From a virus: DNA of 35,348 nt. The stretch is from positions 1 to 35,348 of the IMG/VR virus record IMGVR_UViG_3300027974_000082, one strand, 5' to 3'. The number at the start of each line of letters is the position of its first letter. Positions within the stretch are counted from its first letter, which is position 1. The translations under genes were made by a program, and so were the position numbers. The notes below the pieces were generated by a model, which was not told the origin of the DNA, searched no databases, and saw only the letters and a program-made list of their open reading frames with translations. Of this stretch, positions 31,637 through 35,348 are shown piece after piece.

Positions 31637-31799
31637 AAGGAATGTAAGGAATTTGACCGTTCTTTTTCATTTCTTCTAATTGAGCAGCAACCTGTTCTTC
31701 ATAAGCATTGGCAGGTTTTTTACCATTAATCAATTGGATTAAGACCTTTTCTTTTGGGTCAATCTGAATTGGCTTGTTATCTATTATCACTTCTTTCAT
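31626..31799 (-). CDS. Small protein convergent with the protease-toxin gene
   Basis: A 57-residue protein from ATG at 31799 (MKEVIIDNKPIQIDPKEKVL, helical C-terminal part, end PYIPSNL). Its 3' end overlaps the fusion gene tail to tail by 11 bases. It is the last gene of the minus-strand island. Its position makes an antitoxin role imaginable, but it does not resemble epsilon antitoxins, and no other evidence supports it. Confidence 0.6.
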   Translation of the reverse strand: MKEVIIDNKPIQIDPKEKVLIQLINGKKPANAYEEQVAAQLEEMKKNGQIPYIPSNL

Positions 31800-31844
31800 A
31801 TATGTAATTTAAGGTATTTATTATAAATAGCAAAATCTAATTTA

Positions 31845-32420
31845 TTAAGCATACCAACTAGAATAAACTCCTGATTCTGCATTTGCATACTCGCAGAAAC
31901 AACCATGTTTAGCTGCAATGTGATAGCTAATGCTTCCGTTATAATTTACTGAAATATTAATTCTTTTAAGAATTGGTTCGCCTACAAAATAATCTTTAAC
32001 AGGCTTAACACTTGCACTCATAAAACCTTCTGAACCTGCAACAGTGCTACTAGCAATTTCTCTTAAAATTACTGATTTTTCTTTAATTTTAACAATTTGA
32101 TAGAAGTCAATGTTAGTTTGGTCATATCCCCAACTATTGTAAAGAATCATACCTTCTTTGAAATTGTGGTTCATAACCTTTTGGGCTTCTTTCTTTTTAG
32201 CTTTTCTTTCATTTTGTGAATTGATATTAGTTTCTACTCTTTCAATCCATTCAGTACAGAATTCATTCATTCTTTCAATGCTTCTGAATCTGAAATTAAA
32301 TAAAGGCTTAGGAAATCTTGCTTTACTTTTGATTCTTACACAATAAGCAATAATAAGTGGTTCTTCTTTAATTGAAAGGTGAAAACCAAGACCTTCATAC
32401 TTTGCGATTAAATTTTTCAT
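31845..32420 (-). CDS. Hypothetical protein, minus-strand island
   Basis: A 191-residue protein with two parts. Residues 1-75 form a basic alpha/beta region (LGFHLSIKEEPLIIAYCVRI; FNFRFRSIERMNEFCTEWIE). A charged linker RKAKKKEAQK precedes a beta-rich domain with the phrase FKEGMILYNSWGYDQTNIDF, which I associate with accessory proteins of plasmids and phages. Three cysteines sit near the C-terminus (HGCFCEYA). Function unknown. Confidence 0.7.
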   Translation of the reverse strand: MKNLIAKYEGLGFHLSIKEEPLIIAYCVRIKSKARFPKPLFNFRFRSIERMNEFCTEWIERVETNINSQNERKAKKKEAQKVMNHNFKEGMILYNSWGYDQTNIDFYQIVKIKEKSVILREIASSTVAGSEGFMSASVKPVKDYFVGEPILKRINISVNYNGSISYHIAAKHGCFCEYANAESGVYSSWYA

Positions 32421-32425
32421 AGTTG

Positions 32426-32677
32426 TTATTTTAATTTGTTAGGAAATTTAATAATATGTGATAATTCTATTTCGTAAAATTTATACCTTCCTTTCTCTTG
32501 TTTTACTACAAAATTGTCCAATTTACCTTTGATTCCGACAATATCGTAGCTTATCCCATTAGTAGTTTGATAGGGTATTAATTTGTAGCTACTTGAATAA
32601 AAATAGTTATTTACCATTTTTTCAGCATCTTCCAATTTAGGTGATGAACTTAATAACTTAGTGTTAAATAATTTCAT
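32426..32677 (-). CDS. Hypothetical protein, minus-strand island
   Basis: An 83-residue protein (MKLFNTKLLSSSPKLEDAEK) with a short beta sheet (YKLIPYQTTNGISYDIVGIK) and a Lys-rich end. Its stop lies five bases from the next start. Cotranscribed with the 191-residue gene. No family recognised. Confidence 0.6.
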   Translation of the reverse strand: MKLFNTKLLSSSPKLEDAEKMVNNYFYSSSYKLIPYQTTNGISYDIVGIKGKLDNFVVKQEKGRYKFYEIELSHIIKFPNKLK

Positions 32678-32708
32678 AATTTTTTAGTTTTATTAGTTAA
32701 TTTTTTAA

Positions 32709-32846
32709 TTAATGTTCTTTTGGTGAATTCATTATCTGCATAATAATTTCAAAACTACTAGGAACTCTTTCAAGTTCATCTAATTTATCTGATAATTCAT
32801 TCCATAAATCCCCATTTGGGAAATTGTTTTCTACTTCAAATTCCAT
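32709..32846 (-). CDS. Small acidic protein, minus-strand island
   Basis: A 45-residue acidic helical protein (MEFEVENNFPNGDLWNELSD ... MQIMNSPKEH) with an A-rich leader. Size and charge resemble anti-host or antitoxin-like peptides, but no motif supports more. Confidence 0.5.
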   Translation of the reverse strand: MEFEVENNFPNGDLWNELSDKLDELERVPSSFEIIMQIMNSPKEH

Positions 32847-32882
32847 TTGTTTTTTTAATTCATTTTTTTCATAATTGATTTT

Positions 32883-32996
32883 TTATTTGATTAATAATTG
32901 AATAATAACTGAAACGATAGCTGAAACGATTAAAAGCAGAAACATCTTAACTTCAATCGGAGGGGGGAGAATCTTGTGGCTCATAGTGTTTGTCAT
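32883..32996 (-). CDS. 37-residue membrane peptide, first gene of the island
   Basis: MTNTMSHKILPPPIEVKMFL followed by a hydrophobic helix (LLIVSAIVSVIIQLLI) and a terminal Lys. It begins just downstream of the minus-strand promoter, so the leader is very short; the internal ATG five codons in (start at 32984) could be used instead. Confidence 0.5.
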   Translation of the reverse strand: MTNTMSHKILPPPIEVKMFLLLIVSAIVSVIIQLLIK

Positions 32997-33008
32997 TTGA
33001 TTACATAA

Positions 33009-33040
33009 CGAAAGTACACAGGTTTTGTACATCTTCCAAA
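33009..33040 (-). promoter_or_regulatory. Minus-strand promoter of the island
   Basis: Read on the minus strand: TTTG (33040-33037), a 20-base spacer, and TACTTTCG (33016-33009), one base off the TAnnTTTG consensus. The matching upstream module lies at the same spacing as at the plus-strand promoters. Confidence 0.65.
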
Positions 33041-33064
33041 CAATTAGGCACCTTTTTTAAAAAA

Positions 33065-33093
33065 TGTGTTGAACGGTAAATAATAAGGATAAG
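33065..33093 (-). promoter_or_regulatory. Shared upstream module, site 3 (minus strand)
   Basis: On the minus strand: CTTATCCTTA (33093-33084), then TTTACCGTTCAACACA (33080-33065), starting 40 bp before the -33 TTTG, and the A/T block ATTTTTTAAAAAA. Order, spacing and sequence agree with 10885-10913. Confidence 0.75.
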
Positions 33094-33142
33094 TGGTTAA
33101 GTGATAAACTAGGCTATATATTAACATTTAAAGAAAAATAAA

Positions 33143-33739
33143 ATGAATCCAAAAGAAGCATTAAAACAAATTAAGGCATTATTCGAAGATATGCCACAAG
33201 TTGTTGAACCTGTTGCACCTGTAGAACCTACAGTTACAAAGGTAGAGATGGCTGAATATTCTTTAGTAGATGGTACTAAGGTTATGATTTCCGCTTTGGA
33301 AATTGGTGGTATGGTAGAGATGGCTGACGGTACTCCTGCTCCACAAGGTGAGCATCAACTAATGGATGGTACAATTATCCAAGTTGATGAGTTAGGTGTA
33401 ATCGTAGAAATAGCATCTCCTAAAGAAGATGTTATTGTTGAAGAACCTGTTGCACCGGCTGCACCTGTTGCACCTGCACAAGATACAACTGCAATGGTTG
33501 CAGAATTAAAGGCAGACTTCGCAGCACAAAAAAGTCAATTAGAAACAAAGATTGCTGAATTAGAGAGCAAAGTTAAACAAGGATTTGCACAAGTAGCTGA
33601 ATTAGTAGAAGCACTTTCAAATACCCCAACTGCTGAACCTACTCAAAAAGCAGCAAACGCATTTCAATCTTATGTAAGTACTAATGATAGTAAATACGAG
33701 AGATTAGAGAAATATAGAAACGCAATTTTAAACAAATAA
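33143..33739 (+). CDS. Scaffold-like protein of the capsid
   Basis: A 198-residue acidic protein directly upstream of the capsid gene. The N-terminus MNPKEALKQIKALFEDMPQV, two related beta elements (YSLVDGTKVMISALEIGG; HQLMDGTIIQVDELGVI), a Pro/Val-rich linker (VEEPVAPAAPVAPAQ) and a C-terminal coiled coil (MVAELKADFAAQKSQLETKI) fit a scaffolding protein. It is the probable substrate of the protease encoded at 30176. It ends 11 bases before the capsid start. Confidence 0.7.
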   Translation: MNPKEALKQIKALFEDMPQVVEPVAPVEPTVTKVEMAEYSLVDGTKVMISALEIGGMVEMADGTPAPQGEHQLMDGTIIQVDELGVIVEIASPKEDVIVEEPVAPAAPVAPAQDTTAMVAELKADFAAQKSQLETKIAELESKVKQGFAQVAELVEALSNTPTAEPTQKAANAFQSYVSTNDSKYERLEKYRNAILNK

Positions 33740-33750
33740 ATTTATAACAA

Positions 33751-34701
33751 ATGTCATTTTCAGTAAGTACATTAACAAACTATACAAAAGAAAACGAAGC
33801 ATCATTGGTGACTTCTTCTGTATTAGGAGCAAAAACTGCAGCTTTAATTAAGAGTGCAGGTAACGTAATGGTTGGAGTTAAATCCGCAGAAACCATTAAC
33901 ATTATGGACACAGATGCTTTTTTCCAAGCAGGTGGGTCTTGTGGTTGGAACGCATCAGGTACAACTTCTTTCACACAAAGAACTGTAACAGTAGGTAAAA
34001 TCAAAGTACAAGAGGCTTTATGTCCAAAGGCATTAGAAGCTAAGTATTTACAAAAGGCTTTACCAACAGGTTCTCAGTATGATTCAATTCCATTTGAGCA
34101 AGATTATTCTGATAGAAAAGCTAAAACAATTGCTTCTCAATTAGAGACTGCTATTTGGCAAGGTGATACTGCTTCTGCTAACGGTAACTTAAACAAGTTT
34201 GATGGTTTAATCAAATTGATTGGTGCTGCTAGTGGTGTAGTTGATGCTAACGTATCAGGATATGTTTCAGGTGCGCCATTAAGTTCTATCACTTCAGCTA
34301 ACGTAATTAGTTTATTTGATGGTATTTATAAAGCAATCCCTGCAAAAGTTGTATCAGCAGATGATATGGTGATTGTATGTGGTGTTGATACTTTCAGAAC
34401 TTACACTATTGCATTGAAGAATGCTAATATGTTTAATTATTCTTTTGATGGTAAAGCTGATAGCGAATTCGTATTGCCGGGGACTTCAATCAAAGTTATT
34501 GCTTTGAATGGTTTAAACGGAACTAATGATTTATATGCAGTAAGACTTAGCAACTTGTTCTTAGGTACAGACTTATTGAACGAAGAAGAGAAATTTGAAA
34601 TCTTCTTTGCTAAAGAGGCTGATGAAGTACGTTTTGCAGCAGAATTCAAAATGGGTGTGAACATTGCATTCCCTGATGAGATTGTAAAAGTAGCTATCTA
34701 A
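33751..34701 (+). CDS. Major capsid protein
   Basis: A 316-residue protein after the scaffold gene. The N-terminal helix (SVSTLTNYTKENEASLVTSS) precedes a body with FEQDYSDRKAKTIASQLETA, the spine-helix-like segment of HK97-fold capsids of Bacteroidota phages, and a C-terminal strand RFAAEFKMGVNIAFPDEIVK. Length and position suit the family. It is followed by a strong terminator. Its codons are enriched for frequent ones (GGT, GCT, AAC), as expected for an abundant protein. Confidence 0.85.
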   Translation: MSFSVSTLTNYTKENEASLVTSSVLGAKTAALIKSAGNVMVGVKSAETINIMDTDAFFQAGGSCGWNASGTTSFTQRTVTVGKIKVQEALCPKALEAKYLQKALPTGSQYDSIPFEQDYSDRKAKTIASQLETAIWQGDTASANGNLNKFDGLIKLIGAASGVVDANVSGYVSGAPLSSITSANVISLFDGIYKAIPAKVVSADDMVIVCGVDTFRTYTIALKNANMFNYSFDGKADSEFVLPGTSIKVIALNGLNGTNDLYAVRLSNLFLGTDLLNEEEKFEIFFAKEADEVRFAAEFKMGVNIAFPDEIVKVAI

Positions 34702-34708
34702 TTATAAA

Positions 34709-34736
34709 GGGGAGTTGAAACATACTCCCCATTTTT
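34709..34736 (+). terminator. Terminator after the capsid gene
   Basis: GGGGAGT (34709-34715) pairs with ACTCCCC (34724-34730), loop TGAAACAT, followed by ATTTTT. It separates the capsid gene from the tail-tube-like gene and could limit read-through. It is not related to the CCCCTGCC family. Confidence 0.8.
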
Positions 34737-34758
34737 AAATAAAATAAAATAAAATATT

Positions 34759-35277
34759 ATGGCATGTGCATTAACACAAGGATATACCCTTGATTGTCGT
34801 GATTCCCTAGGTGGAATTACAGAGGTTTATTTTATTGCAAGTTCGGATATTACTTCAAGTACAGAAGCTAGTGGTGTTATTACTGCTTTAGTAAAAGCTA
34901 CAGGTAAGAAGTTTTACAAATATGAGTTAACAAAAGGAACTTCAATGTTTACTGAAAACGTAGCATCGAATGTTCAAAATGGTACCTTGTTTTTCACTCC
35001 TGAATTAACAATAATCTTAAATAAATTACAAGCAAATACGAGAAATGAAATTCTTTTATTAGCACAAAATAGACTTACAGCAGTTGCCAAAGACAACAAT
35101 GGTAAGTTCTTTATGCTAGGTAAAACAAGGTCATTGGATTTGACTGCCGGTAGTGCTGCAACAGGTACTGCTGAGGGAGACAGAAGTGGTTATACATTAA
35201 CATTCACAGGAGCTGAACCTGCTTTAGCACCTGAGGTTAATAGTACAGTAGCTGCTGCTCTTACAACTGCAGGATAG
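34759..35277 (+). CDS. Tail-tube-like protein, copy B, complete
   Basis: A 172-residue protein starting MACALTQGYTLDCRDSLGGI, then a beta-rich body (YKYELTKGTSMFTENVAS; NNGKFFMLGKTRSLDLTAGS; GDRSGYTLTFTGAEPALAPE). The sequence and location resemble the major tail tube protein of Bacteroidota siphophages, which polymerises into the tail tube around the tape measure; a capsid decoration role is the alternative. Its 3' 129 codons recur at 2-391. A terminator follows 23 bases after the stop. Confidence 0.75.
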   Translation: MACALTQGYTLDCRDSLGGITEVYFIASSDITSSTEASGVITALVKATGKKFYKYELTKGTSMFTENVASNVQNGTLFFTPELTIILNKLQANTRNEILLLAQNRLTAVAKDNNGKFFMLGKTRSLDLTAGSAATGTAEGDRSGYTLTFTGAEPALAPEVNSTVAAALTTAG

Positions 35278-35332
35278 TTTACAGTTTTTCATAGTTAGTT
35301 CCCCTGCCTAGTTTTCTAGGTGGGGGTTTTTT
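34887..35332 (+). repeat. Direct repeat, right copy (partner at 1-445)
   Basis: This copy covers the end of the complete tail-tube-like gene and the terminator. After the terminator T-tract the sequence (TTCACCTTATTCAAT) differs from the left copy's continuation. That argues that it leads somewhere other than base 446. Confidence 0.9.
35301..35332 (+). terminator. Rho-independent terminator after copy B
   Basis: CCCCTGCCTA (35301-35310) pairs with TAGGTGGGGG (35317-35326), loop GTTTTC, then six T. Ten pairs, two of them G-U. It is identical in stem to the terminator at 415-445 but differs in the loop. Confidence 0.85.
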
Positions 35333-35348
35333 GTTCACCTTATTCAAT

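Noticed and set aside
32158-32346. Plus-strand frame across the 191-residue minus-strand gene
   Set aside because: Hydrophobic shadow of a better supported gene in an operon reading the other way.
33053-33064. TTTTTTAAAAAA as a terminator or origin
   Set aside because: It is the A/T block that belongs to the shared promoter module, seen in similar form at 10914 and 21938.
1-35348. tRNA genes, CRISPR arrays, integrase or attachment sites
   Set aside because: I found no cloverleaf with a TTCRA arm, no regularly spaced repeats and no recombinase motif. The only long repeat is the terminal gene duplication.

Overview
The window is almost certainly the near-complete genome of a tailed phage of the siphovirus type that infects a member of the Bacteroidota. 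Three things support the host call. Composition is strongly AT-rich. The clearest promoters have the Bacteroidota form TTTG-N20/21-TAnnTTTG. Genes are preceded by A-rich leaders, often ending AAACTATG, with few Shine-Dalgarno sequences. The virion call rests on portal, major capsid, tail tube, tape-measure and large terminase proteins without a recognisable tail sheath. I recognise no integrase, excisionase, lysogeny repressor, DNA polymerase, tRNA or CRISPR array, so a lytic, host-polymerase-dependent phage is the simplest reading. The first 445 bases and the last 460 bases are about 97% identical, so the contig either closes into a circle of roughly 34.9 kb or spans a tandem duplication of one gene.

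Layout. Positions 1-3990 carry a copy of the tail-tube-like gene, an unknown structural gene, the portal and neck/tail completion genes. 3980-8111 encodes a 1242-residue tail fibre with an intramolecular chaperone domain and a small companion. 8090-9683 is the lysis cassette: small membrane proteins (holin candidates), a one-piece spanin-like lipoprotein and an M15 peptidase. 9688-10881 has a stand-alone DEDD exonuclease and an HExxH miniprotein. A strong promoter at 10938-10969 then opens the replication and recombination block (about 11.0-16.5 kb): an ERF annealing protein, a DnaA-domain-IV-only protein, a DUF4373-type initiator, a VRR-NUC nuclease, a zinc ribbon and a sigma-like protein. 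17.0-19.5 kb is a sugar/surface module: hexapeptide acyltransferase, two glycosyltransferases and a HAD-like phosphatase. An HNH protein and the terminase genes follow (19.5-21.8 kb). A second promoter at 21963-21995 leads into a run of very small genes, many of them membrane peptides, with structured leaders. The tail genes (tail chaperones, tail-tip proteins, tape measure) occupy 23.1-30.1 kb.

The most striking gene is at 30176-31636: an XkdF-like prohead protease joined through a glycine-rich linker to a complete zeta-toxin kinase domain. An opposite-strand island of five small genes (31626-32996), driven by its own promoter, separates it from the scaffold and major capsid genes (33143-34701) and the second tail-tube copy (34759-35277).

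Regulation. The three main promoters (10.9 kb, 21.9 kb and the minus-strand one at 33.0 kb) share an upstream module: a TTTACCGTTCA box starting 40-41 bp before the -33 element and, 13 bp further up at two of them, a CTTATCCTTA box resembling a DnaA box. This looks like a phage-specific regulon. Three terminators share one stem sequence built with two G-U pairs. Several intergenic sequences can form mutually exclusive hairpins or, at 22327-22352, a compact pseudoknot just upstream of a start codon. No stretch longer than 300 bases lacks a gene.
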